Positions 1 through 11,494 of a DNA stretch of 64,000 nt are shown in pieces. The stretch's first letter is position 1. Each line of letters opens with the position of its first letter. This DNA is from Dichotomocladium elegans (taxonomy: Eukaryota > Mucoromycota > Mucoromycetes > Mucorales > Lichtheimiaceae). The DNA is taken from positions 248,001 through 312,000 of the forward strand of contig JAIXMN010000019.1 of the NCBI GenBank assembly GCA_025716815.1. The letters are read 5' to 3'. The notes beneath the pieces were generated by a model. That model was not told the origin of the DNA. It saw only the letters and a list, made by a program, of their open reading frames with translations, and made no database searches. Position numbers and translations under genes: made by a program.

Positions 1-1045
1 ACAATCCCTTCTCACCTTGGTCGGGCAGTCGAAGCATTTTTTATTTGCAGGCAAGCGGAGCAGATCCCGCACTTTTCTAACAATGACCGATGGGTGGGCA
101 TGTCAAGAAACTTTTGTGTGTAGAACGACGTACTTTATATTCTGTTCTTCCTGTTTCTTTTGTTGCGCGGCAGAAAGCATGGGTGACTAATGAGGAGGAC
201 AGGAGAAGGAAGAAACAAAGTGTAAGAAAAAAAAAGAAGGTGGGTGAGTGTGGATTGTGTGTGTGCGTCCGTTTTGTGCGCTTGTGTCACACTTCCTCAT
301 AAAAGTGCAAAGCCCAGCGGACGAATAAAAATAGGAACGCAAAAAAAAAAGGTGCTGATGACAGTTCCTCTCTCTCTCTCTCTCTCCTCTATATTCATGT
401 GTGTCCATGTGCAACGAAACAGCTGATGTCCTCTGGACTTCGCTGTTGATATTATCTACATCAATATGCTATATCCAAGGAAATAAAGCATTGTAGTCTC
501 GTTCCAGTATTCATCTTTCTCTCTCGCACATATATCTGTTCCGGCTAAATGCGGATCTACGCCAAGTGGAACGCCATCCAATAATCTTGTATGTGGTGGG
601 ATGGGAGGGTGCGTGCGTATGTGGCTGGTGCCATTTTCTGCAATAAACTAACCACACCACTGCCCGGCCACTCTAACGTTGATCTGTAGTCATAAAGCAC
701 TTCCCAGGGGAGGTCACCATGTGACAAACACCTAAAGATTTTCGCTCCGTACTTTCACAAGTGCATAAAATCATCCGAACGAGAGCTTCAGATAAGCAAC
801 ATTGAAGTTGCTCTTGTCTACAAACCGATCCATCGCTTGAAGACTTGCTGGCGCAATCGAATATTATATAACTCGCAACAATAAGAGAAGATTTCAATGG
901 CAAAAGTGACTTACCATGCACCCCGTGTACAGGACGTGTGCGCTGCTCGGGGTAAAAGATCCTCCCCCGTCCCCCTCCGCATGGTCCCCTATACAAAGAG
1001 GACAGCGAATTTGGATTCCGTTGTTTCCTAAACCGGCTGTTTAGG
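1..1045. other. Upstream flank, no confident gene
   Basis: I see no supported gene here. A pyrimidine-rich acceptor followed by a short open stretch ending in TAA near base 80 could be the last exon of a plus-strand gene that starts outside the window, but nothing identifies it. A CT microsatellite lies near 368-390. Short frames on both strands have no family resemblance. The last few hundred bases are presumably the promoter of the hydrolase gene that starts at 1046. Confidence 0.4.
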
Positions 1046-2291
1046 ATGTCTCTGGATTGCTCCCTTCAACCACCTCCCATGCACCGCCTCGACACACTCA
1101 AGACACCCCTTCGTGCAGACTGGCAGGTGGCTGAGGATAGCACCTACACACTCTGGTGGCCAGCTCGTGTTGACAAAGCAGAAACTGTGATGCTGTTCAT
1201 TCCCGGCAATCCTGGTCTTATCGAATATTATGCTGAATTTCTGCAATCCATTTACGAGGATGCACCATCGACGCTTGTGATATTTGGTGGTACGTTAGCA
1301 AAAGAGAAAAGGGGGGCCTGGACTCAACGTCAAAAATGTCAAAGTGTCCCACCTCGGCATGTCGCCATCGAGCGATCCTCGCGCGAGATATTCGCTCCAG
1401 GACCAAATTGACCACAAGGTAGCCTGCTTCGATGCGCTCCAGCGACAACACCCCGACGCACGGTTTGTGATCATGGGCCATTCCATTGGCGCATATTTCG
1501 CAGTTGAAGTACTCAAACATCGGCAACACGTGGCCAATATTGACCGACTCATCGCACTTTTTCCGTGTCTCTATGACATTGCCATGTCGCCCAATGGTGT
1601 CCATTTCCAGGCAAGAAGAAAAGGCCCTCCGGCGTGAGAGAGTGAGAGAGAAAGAGAGGAAAGATGGTTGACTTTTTTCCCCACAATAGCGAGTTGTGAG
1701 CCGAATCCCGACAGGCTTTGTGTCGAATATCGCGAGCGCGCTATCCCTGATTTCGCCACCTATCTTGGAACGTCTGGTCCAGCTCTTTACAGGACAACAA
1801 GGTCACGCTGTCAAAGTGACCATGTCGCTCCTTCGCGGCTCGTTTGTTCGGACTATGATCGATCTTGCTCGCGAGGAGATGGCCCACGTCAAGGAACTCG
1901 ATCACGATTTTTACAAGGCACACCTGGATAAATTCATCATTTATTACTCGGAGACTGATTCCTGGGCACCTGTTGAACAGTACCATTACATGAAGCAATC
2001 ATATCCTGATCACGGTAAGGAAAAAGAGCATTGCACTGTTTTGGATAAAAGCTAATATAAGGAGGGGTCATTTTTTTCCTTCTATGGAAAAGAGCATCTT
2101 TATCTTTGTGAAGAAAAGATTTCACACAGTTTCGTACTAGGTGAGCAAGCAGCAGCGACAAGATGATTGGTCTTGTTCTTGAAACTACAGACACGCGCTA
2201 AGTCGTTTTGGTGATAGATCCTAAATCTTCGCGCTACATGGCAAAGAAGGTTATTCATTGGCTCATGCTAGATGGCGACAAGCAGAGGTGA
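1046..2291 (+). CDS. LDAH-like lipid droplet-associated serine hydrolase
   Basis: Four exons are read as 1046-1289, 1345-1610, 1690-2014 and 2203-2291, giving about 307 residues, close to the usual length of the LDAH (DUF2305) alpha/beta-hydrolase family. Seen: an IPGNPG oxyanion-type loop near residue 52, the nucleophile elbow GHSIG with Ser128, an acidic residue at D260 in a TDSWAP context and a late His278, in the order expected for a catalytic triad. Known: family members associate with lipid droplets and are proposed ester or sterol-ester hydrolases; the substrate is debated. The second intron (1611-1689) appears to use a GC donor (AG|GCAAG). Frame is kept across all junctions. Start ATG 1046 gives the longest N-terminus; a second in-frame ATG lies at 1079. 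Confidence 0.85.
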
Positions 2292-2886
2292 TCCCTCAGC
2301 TGACCTATGCTACACTTAGAACCGAAACGTTCCTGATGTTTCCTCTTTCTCTCTGTATCTCTCTCTCTCTCTGTGTATGTGCGTGTCGCCCTCATCACGC
2401 ATTCACACACACACACACCTAGTCGAATCAATTGGACGAGGGTGCATGAGTTGATACAAATGAAGCTGAAATGATGGGGGGTGTTTCCCCGATATGGCAA
2501 GGTAAAGAAGCTGCCATGGGACACTTTTCGATTGAGTGCGAGGGGGAAGCCGAGGGTGGGGATACACATGTGGTTCAGGAATGGACGTTCCTGTGATTCA
2601 AAAGAAGGGGTGGGCGGTGTGTGATTCTTAAGAAAAAGGCTCTGCGGGTCAGACCTATTACGGTAAGGTCAAGTTTAAACTTTCTGTGGAAAAGTCTCTT
2701 TCTGGGAGTTATTGCAAATGAGTGGGAATCTTGTAACTGAACTCAGCCTCGTATGAACAACTTTACGGTATTGTTATGGGAACAAGGAGTATTGGTAAAA
2801 AAAAATGGGTTATTGAGCATCTGGTCCAGAACACCGACGAGCACCTTCAGCCACTGCCAACCCCCTCTCCAACCCATGACCCAGAT
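2292..2886. other. Intergenic, simple repeats only
   Basis: Nothing coding is supported here. A mixed CT/TG/CA microsatellite runs through about 2340-2420 and produces meaningless short frames on the minus strand. Confidence 0.5.
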
Positions 2887-3247
2887 TTAAAGGAATCGCG
2901 ACGGGTCATCGAATCCATCAACTTGAACCACTTCATCATGCGGTGCATCGACGGGCTCATGTGGGGCTTCGTAATCGTTGTCAACGGTCTTGGAGGTTTT
3001 ATTGTTGAGAAACTCTGGTATTGAAATAAACCAATGGACTTTCCCGTCGGCACGGTAATTAGCCGAGCGGCGACCTTTGACAATAGCTAAAAGGAGTCGA
3101 TCCTTCTGCAGGAGCAAGGAAACAACAAATTTGGGGGGAGGAGGGGGAAGGGCTGGTGAATCCCACCATCAAAGCACAGTAGCGTAAGCGGGCAATTTGG
3201 TCCGACTGGCCGCTGGGACGCCGGCGGCCCCAAAAGAGGTAAGTCTT
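2887..3247 (-). CDS. Partial or small gene of unknown function
   Basis: A minus-strand reading joins a first block (about 3247-3167) to a second (3105-2887) through a 61-bp intron with a GTGGGA donor and a CTGCAG acceptor, in frame. The second block is 72 residues plus stop and reads like real protein: it is rich in basic and hydrophobic residues (a KGRRSANYR stretch, then HWFISIPEF) and has an acidic tail. No family is recognised and no start codon was found, so this may be the 3' end of a gene whose upstream exons overlap the head-to-head F-box gene. It could also be a chance frame. Confidence 0.35.
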
Positions 3248-3437
3248 GAGAGTATTTTTCTTTCTTTTCCTCTGTCTGGTCTTAGCAAAATCTAGGCCCT
3301 TGTCTTTTTTTTTTTTGTACTTATTATTTTACTTTTTCGTCTTTCGTCGTTCTCTTCCTCTCTTTCCTCTCTTCTCTGTTCAACGCTCTTCCTCCCCCTG
3401 TCTCGTCTCCGCTTCTATACCATCCCTCCACCACCAG
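3239..3437 (+). other. Possible 5'-UTR intron of the F-box gene
   Basis: A strong AG|GTAAGT donor at 3239 and a CCACCAG acceptor at 3437 bracket a very pyrimidine-rich 199-bp stretch that ends 23 bp before the F-box ATG. This fits a leader intron. RNA reads would decide it. Confidence 0.45.
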
Positions 3438-3460
3438 CGCCTAATAAAGTAAAAGGGACC

Positions 3461-5252
3461 ATGAGGACGGGGCCTTTACGGACAATGTGGAACTATCAAC
3501 CACCTCTGCTGGCCCTTCCAAAAGAATTACTACTGGAGATCGTGACCAATACAGCCGTGTCGCCGAACGAGACATATCCAAAGACGCTCATTGAACTGTC
3601 AAAAACATGTCGATATCTTTATTTCCTTATCCATCAAGATCCACGGCGTCTGGTTTCCTTGTGGCCTCGAGCATTCCGAGCACGGTTTGATGCATCGGCT
3701 ATATATCGGCGCCAGCTGCATCGGCAACTGGATTGGCAAGCTGTGCTTGAACGACGATGCAGGGCGCTTGAAACATGTAGACACACCGCAGCCGCAGCTT
3801 CGCTCGCAGTAGTACGACCCATCGCATCACGCCAACCACGGGATTTACGACTAGCAGACCGTCTAGATAAGATCGACTGGGAGGTCATTTGGGACATGAT
3901 CACTGAGCACGGTAAGACATCTATACTGGGAAAATAAGAGCGTTCTTAACATTTTGCCTGGTATAGATCATCTTAACATTCCGCTCCTTCTAAAACATCA
4001 AGTCCACTTGTTAGCCGGTGCTGCGTTTCAATCAAGTGCTTTTCGTGATCGCGAAGCTTATCCTATGGTGTTACCTATTTTGTCCCTGCTAGTGAACTAC
4101 GGTAAGGCTCCATTCCCCTTTTGCATTCCTCCTCGTCCCTCTCCCTCTCCCCCACTTTATAGTCTCCTTCCATACGCACTACTTGTGACTCATCATTTCG
4201 CCTTAGACTTCTCAATTACCCGATTCTTTTCCTCGGACTTAGCACCTCATATCGTGTCACAAGAACTAAGCCAATTCGCTTATGATTTTGAGGCAGACGT
4301 ACTCATCACAAAACACATGTCGCCACGGCTCTTCCATTCTGAATTTCCTATTCAGGAAGAAGACGATTCTCAGCCTCCCCTTATTGCAACAAAGACATCA
4401 TCGCTCGCTCCATCAAATGCATTCTATCCATCTCAAGATCCTCTCACATCGGCCTTCCACCTCTTCTTCACAACCATCTTCGCACTTCATCCTGACCTTT
4501 ATCAAGCCATTCCTCGATGCACACCAATCCCGCTCTTCCCTTTAAATTCAAGGATGTTTGATGTCGAGTTCTTGCGACGTTACGAGCGTCAGTTGTTTCA
4601 TGCTAGCCTACGCGAATCACGGGAGGCCTGGCACGATAAGCTACTGCAGAAACAGACATTCGGCGTATCTCAGGATACGTCCGCGACGGCGACGCGATAT
4701 ATGGGCAATATATATGCGGATACCGGATTTGCCTCCTCTACCCATTTCGTCAGCGAAGCCCATTTGATCGAAGGTGATTGGATGGGCTACTATTCGTTCA
4801 TGGACGTCGATAGCGACGCCGACGAGGGCGCCGATGAAACAGTACCGACAACGAGCGACTGGTTCGACGGACCATTACGGCTAACGCTGCGCATTGTGCC
4901 GCTCGATGACAGTCCTCAAGAAGAAGGACTGCAGAAGCAGCAACAACAACAGCAACAGCAAGCGATATCCTATCAGTTTCCTGATTGCCATCTGCGCACG
5001 TGCCCATTAACCCGGTTTGAAGGAACAGGTGTCGATGATCTCGGTGGATTCCATGTCACGGGGCTCATTGACGACAGTGAGGATGGCCAGGTGACCTGGG
5101 AAAAAACCTACATTGAGTCCGGCGAAACCTGGGAATACTCCGGAAGATTCTTGATCCCCATGGGCCTGTGCGGTCGCTGGGGCGATGAGCAATACGGCGG
5201 GCCTTGGTGGATATGGAAGGCTGACAGTCCGCCTGCAAACGCAAAGTCATGA
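3461..5252 (+). CDS. F-box protein
   Basis: Three exons (3461-3911, 3967-4101, 4207-5252) give 543 residues. The N-terminus carries an F-box-like segment at about residues 14-60 (LPKELLLEIV, then LSKTCRYLY), which normally binds Skp1 and recruits substrates to an SCF ubiquitin ligase. The C-terminal third is glycine/tryptophan-rich, with acidic loops, a polyglutamine run at about 4936-4962, and blocks such as EGDWMGYYSF and FEGTGVDDLGGF. These suggest a beta-rich substrate-binding domain typical of fungal F-box families, but the substrate is unknown. Both introns have GTAAG donors and keep phase 1. An internal ATG 24 bp downstream is an alternative start. Confidence 0.75.
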
Positions 5253-6208
5253 CATCAAGAAGAGATACATGAACAACAACTGCCTTCCCCGCTTATTAAT
5301 CTTTTATTCATTCGCCTATTTTATTCAGCATATCTTTTATTTCAGCATCTGCATCCCAGCGTATATTACAGCACCCATCTTTTTTATATACTCCGTCTCC
5401 TCATTTCAAGCATATCACACACAAGTAAACCGAACATTCTTTTTCCTCCGGTCATATGCACCTGTTTTTTTTTTCAAATATATACATATTAAGGGTATCG
5501 TATTTTCCCATCTCCTTAAGCTTTTGTTTTCCCGTCATAAAATCGCACGAGGGAGAGCGTGTGTGTGGACGAAAAAAAAATAAGATTATTAAGGGGTAAA
5601 GAACTCATGTTCCTGAACGCTGGCGGCAGGTATCAATCAGCGCTCTCTCTCTTTCTCTCTCTTTCTCTCTCTCTCTCTCTCTATATATAGAGAGAGAGAG
5701 AGCCTACTTGAACGATGTTGCCCTTTTTATTTGCACATCTTGCTTTCCGATGGTTACGGGCCCCTTCTCCCAAACACCAAAAATCACATCGATGGACAGT
5801 GTGATACAGTGGACATTTACAAGTCTTTCTCTTTTACTATAGGAAACATACTCTTTCATGCGCGTGTGTGATAATAAAACACTGAGGCTAAACTGTAACA
5901 CACGCTAATGTCCTTATGTGCAGATGCAGGTGACGAATGAGCCAGAGGTATGTAGCACATGGCAAAGCAGACATAACAGGGATCGCTCATTCTAGCGTCA
6001 TGCCGCGCATATGCTGATTATTAGTATGATATAAATATGAACATGAGTTATAAAAAAAAAAGGATGTTCAGTTTCAACGAAGCTATAAACACAAGAAAGG
6101 AAGGGGGGAAACAGGAGAAGGTATGATACTGTCATGATGGCACGAATTGAAAATAAAAATCAGGCAGGGCGCCAGACACAGTGCTCGCGCGCGCAGAGAA
6201 TGAACAAA
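5253..6208. other. Intergenic between convergent genes
   Basis: This is the 3' flank of the F-box gene and of the convergent arrestin gene. It is AT-rich with pyrimidine tracts and one CT/TA/GA microsatellite. No supported gene. Confidence 0.5.
5643..5702. repeat. Palindromic CT-TATATA-GA microsatellite
   Basis: A long CT tract runs into TATATA and then an equally regular GA tract, so 5669-5681 and 5690-5702 form a perfect inverted repeat around an AT-rich centre. It could extrude as a hairpin or form H-DNA. A functional role is not shown. Confidence 0.8.
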
Positions 6209-8083
6209 TTAGATGGCCTTTTGCGTCATCCTTTCTCTGAGCTCTCTAGCTGCTGCTCGCTTCTTCTTCTCTAAAATTCTGAGAAGATCATTGTCATCGT
6301 CTGAGGATGAGTTATCTGAAAGATCGGGGCTCGGATTGGCCAGGATATGCTGTGGCACTGGTATCTGGTTTGCGCTACATACAGTTCTAGAAGTCCTGCG
6401 ATTAAATACGTTCGCGTGGTCGCTGCCATGGGGCGACAGGGGTGACAGGGGTGACAAAGGCGACAAAGGCGACAGGGGCGTCTCAGGCATTGAAAATAAA
6501 GTGTTGCCCGAGATGGACTGTGAGTCCCATGACCGACACGAGGAACTTGCCGAGTTTCGGGACCGCTGTGATGATTTGGATGCATTCGAATTAGACCGAT
6601 CAACCGCATTAGCGTTTGCCAAAACTGTGGATGGATGTCTGAGATGGAAAAGGCTTGATGCCGGCGGCGGCGGTGGCGGTGGTGGTGCTGCCGTTGCTGA
6701 CTGAGGCGGCGGTTGCGGAACATTCAAAGGAAGGTGTTGATGGCTGCTTGCGAATGATGACCGGTGATTGCTGTTTATCGAGCTGATACTGTACCGAAAT
6801 GATTCTGATGCGAATGAACGTCGGCCCTCGCTCTGCGAGTCCGATAAGAATGCACTTCCTTCATAATTTTCGTCGTCGCCGTCAATGGGAATATCTGCTC
6901 GAGGCCATGTGCCGACGACAATTGGAAGATGGACTCTTATAGCTCGTTCGCCGCCAAGATGAGCAGTTACTTGGACCTGATAGAAGATGCGGATGGTGAC
7001 CTGCTGATAACAAATGGTAGGCGGTGTTGATGTAGGAATCATAAGTTGAGAGACGATAGCTTGTGAAAAATTAGAAGACCCATGAACACGGATATCGTGA
7101 ATCACTGATTTTAATTTAATCTCCTCTGTGAAGCGATGCCTGTAGTCAACGATGCGTCAACAACAGACAAGGTAACCTAGCAGATGCTTGCCTACCTGCC
7201 ACTTTGGAAATCGACCAAACGGACAAGCGTCACTGTCAATCCCTTCTCGACGTGAAGTGGCTCCACATAATTCAGAGTCGTACTAACATGCACAATGCTT
7301 CCTATAGTGCATGAGGCGTTAATGATGTCAATAATGTTACACGAACTTCTGTACTCACCTCGCGCATACCCAATGTGAGGCGTTGTAACCCGCAAACGGC
7401 ATATCTTGTCGGGGGTTTTTGTTGGAGCGCTTGCGATTTTTCCCTGCGCTGTTCGGAATTGCGTTTCCTCAATATCGAGATATTCAAGAATTGGAACCAC
7501 AAACTCCGTCTTTGCAGAAAATGCCTCGGGCACCATAGGTCGATCGTGAATCGCCGTGAGAGTATATCGTATGGTCGCCCTTTTGCCATACTAGGATACC
7601 AATAAATCCAATGATAAGCAAAAAAAAAAGGAAGACACAGAGGTGGAATTGATAGGAAGGTGCCGCTTTGCCCATACCTCCATGGAGCTTGGCAGGCCTT
7701 TCTCGTCTGGGACTCTGAATTCAAAAGGAAATGTATTGGGCTTCGGCTTCAGGATAAAGACCTTTTCGTCAGCTGATCGACGCAAACTTCGACTTTTTTG
7801 AAATAATGTGAAGGTCTGTTTGTTATCGAGAGAAAGGTGAACCTCCCCTGTGAACCTGACGGTAATACAGTTCGTCTTTGTGGGACTCCTGGGATGAACA
7901 ATGACATTGCCTACAAATGAAGCAATCACCCCGACGATTCAAGGACTCTTAGGGAATCTGGAAAGGACCAAGGAAAAGAAGGGGGTTCGACTGCTATTTA
8001 CCTCTGATAATCTCGCCAGGGAAGTAAAACTTCTCTTCAGACAAGACAATCTCAATGTACTTGCTGTTGCTTTTCTGTCGCAT
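6209..8083 (-). CDS. Alpha-arrestin family protein
   Basis: Five exons on the minus strand (8083-8002, 7910-7678, 7590-7359, 7301-7196, 7139-6209) give 527 residues. The N-terminal half has arrestin N-domain features (YFPGEIIRG near residue 21, then VRFTGEV and FPFEFRVPDEKGLPSS). The central part matches the arrestin C-domain (YVEPLHVEKG, then EEIKLKSVIHDIRV and HLPIVVGTWP). Fungal alpha-arrestins act as adaptors that bring Rsp5/Nedd4 ubiquitin ligase to plasma-membrane transporters or to the Rim/Pal pH pathway. No clear PPxY ligase-binding motif was seen in the tail, so the adaptor mode is open. The tail is disordered, with a polyproline run and a tandem Ser-Pro-Leu repeat coded by a 9-bp minisatellite near 6434-6480, a possible phosphorylation cluster. 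Confidence 0.85.
6434..6482 (-). repeat. 9-bp coding minisatellite (SPL repeats)
   Basis: Tandem 9-mers of GACAGGGGT type inside the last arrestin exon encode about five consecutive Ser-Pro-Leu units. Copy number is likely variable between strains. Confidence 0.8.
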
Positions 8084-8301
8084 TGCCAGCAAACGAGGAA
8101 AGAAAAGGATAGAAGAAAAGGAATAATGCGCGCTAAATCAACTGCGCCCTCTGTTATCATCAGTAACAAAAAAGAAACTGCGCCCATGCCCAGCCGAAAA
8201 TAAAAATCGTTCCCAAGCAGGTATCATGGAAGTGCAGTCATCATATAAGAAAGGAGCATCTCTTTCCGCTCTTTATCCCACGGTTTAATGCGTTTATCAC
8301 T

Positions 8302-9699
8302 CTATTTCTTTTCGTTCAAATGTAATGGGGAATCGCTAATATAAATCATCTGCAGATACACATTGATTTAGTAAGTTTCTTTTCCAGTTTCGTTCTCCAG
8401 TAGCTCACCTCCTTTGCTCCCACACTGCCTCCGCCTCCGGTCACACCAAACGTCGTCCATGTCTTCACTTCCGAAGTAGGCTCTAGTGATGCCCACGAGA
8501 TTCCACTAGTTTTCTTCAGGCTAATTTCCACCTTCGTCGTCAATGCTGTGTACTTGGAATTCTCAGGTTCAATGTACTACGTCCGTCATTATCGCACAAC
8601 CGTTAGCCCTCCCTAAAAAATTCATAATCGGCTGCTATCCTTACATGGAACAGATCAAACTTCTTCTGATAGCGTTGGTTATTCTTCATCTTGATGTCAA
8701 CCAGTATCGACTGCTTGTCAAATTCGACCTTGGTATCCAGCTTGTTTTTCGCAAACACACTAAGAATGATATGTGTCTGCGTCTGGTACCAGTCGGTTCG
8801 GCAATCTACCATTTGTTCTTCCTAACATGTGCAATAAACCCGCCGGATCAATTTACTATGGCAACATACTATAATTTCTGCGCGCATCCCGCCACAACGT
8901 ACATCTCTTCCCCTCCCCTCCCTCCTTTTTTCTTTTTACCTTGTTCTGGCTGCCGACAAACAAGTGTTTACCCTCCTTGCATCCAGGGATCTTGAGAAAT
9001 TCATCAAATTCAAGGACACGCCGCTTGCAACAGCTCCATCCCTTACTGCCCTCATGGAATATAGGGGCTCCCGGATGGTGAACACACACAGCTTCAGAGC
9101 CATTGCCACGCGATGTCGCGTCATCTTTGTATTGAACGCCACAACCTTTACGCTTGCAGAGAGCGTTTGGCGGCACCGGCACGCTCTCATCATCCTCTTC
9201 TTCCACAACAGGTAGCTCCTGTTTTGGCTCCTCCTTGGGCAAGGCGGGAGTCGCGGGCTTCGAAGGTGGTGGTGCCTGCTGTCCGTATACTTCTACTCCC
9301 TCCTTTGTAATTGAAGTGGCAGAAGGTGCTGTGGGGGCTGATGCTTCATTGGTAGATTCTGTCGTCTTGGGCTCCTCGACAGGTTTCTCGTCCGTGTGTC
9401 GCCCAAAGGTACAGCCCGGGATCTTTAGGAATTCGTCAAACTCGATAACGCGCTTTTTGCAACATGACCATCCCTTGAGGCCTAGAATGTTCTTGTAAAC
9501 TTCATACTGCGGCGGCACATGCTTAGTTCTTTCGCTCACCTTCATGGAAGACCGGTGCGCCGGGGTGGAATTGGCACGCTGCAATAAATATAAATGAGAA
9601 CACGCTCAATTACAACTATTCGATTGATCTTTTACCATTGTCCTTGTTATCCTGCTCGGAAAAGTCTTGATTGCAACCTTTGTGGGTACACTTTACCAT
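8302..9699 (-). CDS. CHORD-CS domain co-chaperone (CHORDC1/RAR1-like)
   Basis: Six exons (9699-9636, 9578-9540, 9481-8940, 8821-8645, 8576-8409, 8349-8302) give 345 residues. Two CHORD zinc modules are obvious: the first at residues 4-65 (KCTHKGC, FHPGAPVFHEG, GWSCCKKRVIEFDEFL) and the second after an acidic/proline linker (CKRKGCGVQY, HHPGAPIFHEG, GWSCCKRRVLEFDEFL). A CS domain follows (DWYQTQTHIILSVFAK, KTSGISWASLEP). This is the metazoan/fungal CHORD-CS layout. Known relatives bind Hsp90 and SGT1 and help client maturation. The last intron (8408-8350) is inferred from a GTGAGC donor, a TACTAAAT branch-like site and a CTGCAG acceptor; without it the protein would end in a less plausible basic tail. 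Confidence 0.92.
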
Positions 9700-10079
9700 A
9701 GTAAAATCGCAACAATGGGGAGGGGTGTGCTGGGGTTGGAACGAGTGTCTGTCACTCCTCTTTTCTTCTTTTATTGTCCGCCTGTTTCCAGCAAATTCCT
9801 GGAGACAAAGCATAGCGGAGACGATAACAAATCAAATAGCAAATCACCAAAAGGAGGTCCTTGCGCGCAGGCGCACATACGTACGGAACACAACACTTTA
9901 AAAAGTGCTTGTCATTGTGAAAAAGAAGGGTAGAAACATGCGGGGATTGGTTGCACGGGACAGGACTTCACGTCCGAGAACATGCATTATTATCCAAAAA
10001 GCCGCACCCCTGCCAATTCTGAAGTCTCAGGATCACAAAGATAAAATCTCATGTAGCCCAGAATACGCTTGAATGACAC
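9700..10079. other. Intergenic
   Basis: Upstream flank of the CHORD gene running into transposon debris. No supported feature. Confidence 0.5.
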
Positions 10080-10418
10080 ATGCATCCACTGAAACCCAGC
10101 TTCCTTAAGGCTGCGACAGACGAGATGGATAAGTATGAAACATATGAAGGGCCATTATTTGGTGTGGATAATGCACCTATCTATAGGGCTGAGGGCATTG
10201 GTAAATACATCGAATCTCGAGGATATCAATGTGCTTATCTTCCACCATACTCGTCTGAACGCAATCCGATTGATCAGTTTTGGTCAGTTGTCAAGAGCAA
10301 ATTAAAACGCAATAGGTTCTTGGAAAGCGAAACGTTGATGACCCGGATCAGTGAAGCATTCAATGGCTTAAAGCTGAATGATTCGAAGGTTTTGTTTCTC
10401 ATGTTTACAGATGTTTAG
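10080..10418 (+). pseudogene. Tc1/mariner-like transposase, 3' fragment
   Basis: An open stretch of 112 codons carries the C-terminal catalytic part of an IS630/Tc1/mariner-type DDE transposase: a VDNAPI block with the second Asp, the RGYQCAYLPPYS block, and NPIDQFWSVVKSK around the third acidic position. The first catalytic Asp and the DNA-binding domain are absent, so it is a truncated relic. The same family is seen more fully at 56.2-57.3 kb on the other strand, including a matching 3' end (...LTAVIG-type context and the ACTGCCGTAATA bases just after the reading frame). Confidence 0.85.
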
Positions 10419-11494
10419 CTAACTGCCGTAATAGACAGTAAACATGAATGTGATTTACTGTATGATAATTCCATACACATATCTAAAGCACAAATAATAT
10501 TGGATACTCGAAGTCTTCTCTTTTGATGATTTTGGAACTTCAGAATTAGAAAAACAGTGTATATACCGCTTCATCTAGGATGTGCGGATGTTCCATAGGC
10601 ATATGCTGATCCCTCCGGTCCGAAGGGATTTAGAACTACGTAATACTGCGTTTAATGTCCAAGAAGTCATTTTCCTCTTTTAATACCGTGCAATATGCCA
10701 GAGTCAATAAAAGTGACAGCGAACAGAGAAGGATTTGATGAGAAAAAAAAATATAGCAGCATAGGGAATATAGAAGGGCGTACCAGGCTCGCAATCTTTG
10801 TGCGTTGCACTATTGCCATGGGGTCACTAGTTTGACCTTACTGGTGCTGCTACGCATCTTTTCGTTCTTAACTTGACAAAGGCGCAGATATACGTTATCA
10901 ACTGTAATACCGACGATGATTGTTAGTATCAATATATTTTCTGATATGCGACTATATACATGTAGTCCGGTTTATCCACATTGAGAGAAATTACAAGTGC
11001 GCCTGACATGACACGAAACCAAATTATGCTGAACACATGTCATCGTGAAAGTTTTTCTTAAAATCCGCCTGTATCAACGCATTATCACCTTAGACGGGTA
11101 CTTATATTGGGTGTTTAAGAAAGAAGAAAGGAATGAACCATGGGTCCTCCGAATGGGACTACAACAGGAACTGATATTTTAATTGATATACTGTTTAAAT
11201 GGCTGCTGTTAAGATATATGGTGTTTTCTAAAAATTCGAAGAGGACGGGAAGATAGAAAACGCAGTGGAACCGAAGTAATCGAGATAAAGAAAGCGACAA
11301 TTGAAAGAAGTTGTGCAGCGATGATCGTCACGGTCTGGGGTTTATGTAGGGAGTATGTGAAGATCGGGTGTGTAAAATCAGAAAGAGAGATACTGGATGA
11401 AGACCTATGATTTGTGCTGTTATCCTTGCTCGCCCTGTTCTTCGTGGCCTTACATTTCGTTAGGCTGCCTCTAGTTCTTGGAGCCGGATGCCTG
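10419..11494. other. Gap between transposase fragment and Fanzor copy C
   Basis: No gene is supported. In Fanzor/TnpB systems the guide RNA usually derives from the 3' end and flank of the nuclease gene, so the 11.0-11.5 kb part, just past the C copy stop at 11495, is the place to look for one. I see no convincing structure by eye. Confidence 0.4.

Noticed and set aside
6213..6704. 163-codon plus-strand frame over the arrestin tail
   Set aside because: Shadow of the low-complexity coding tail of the arrestin gene on the other strand.
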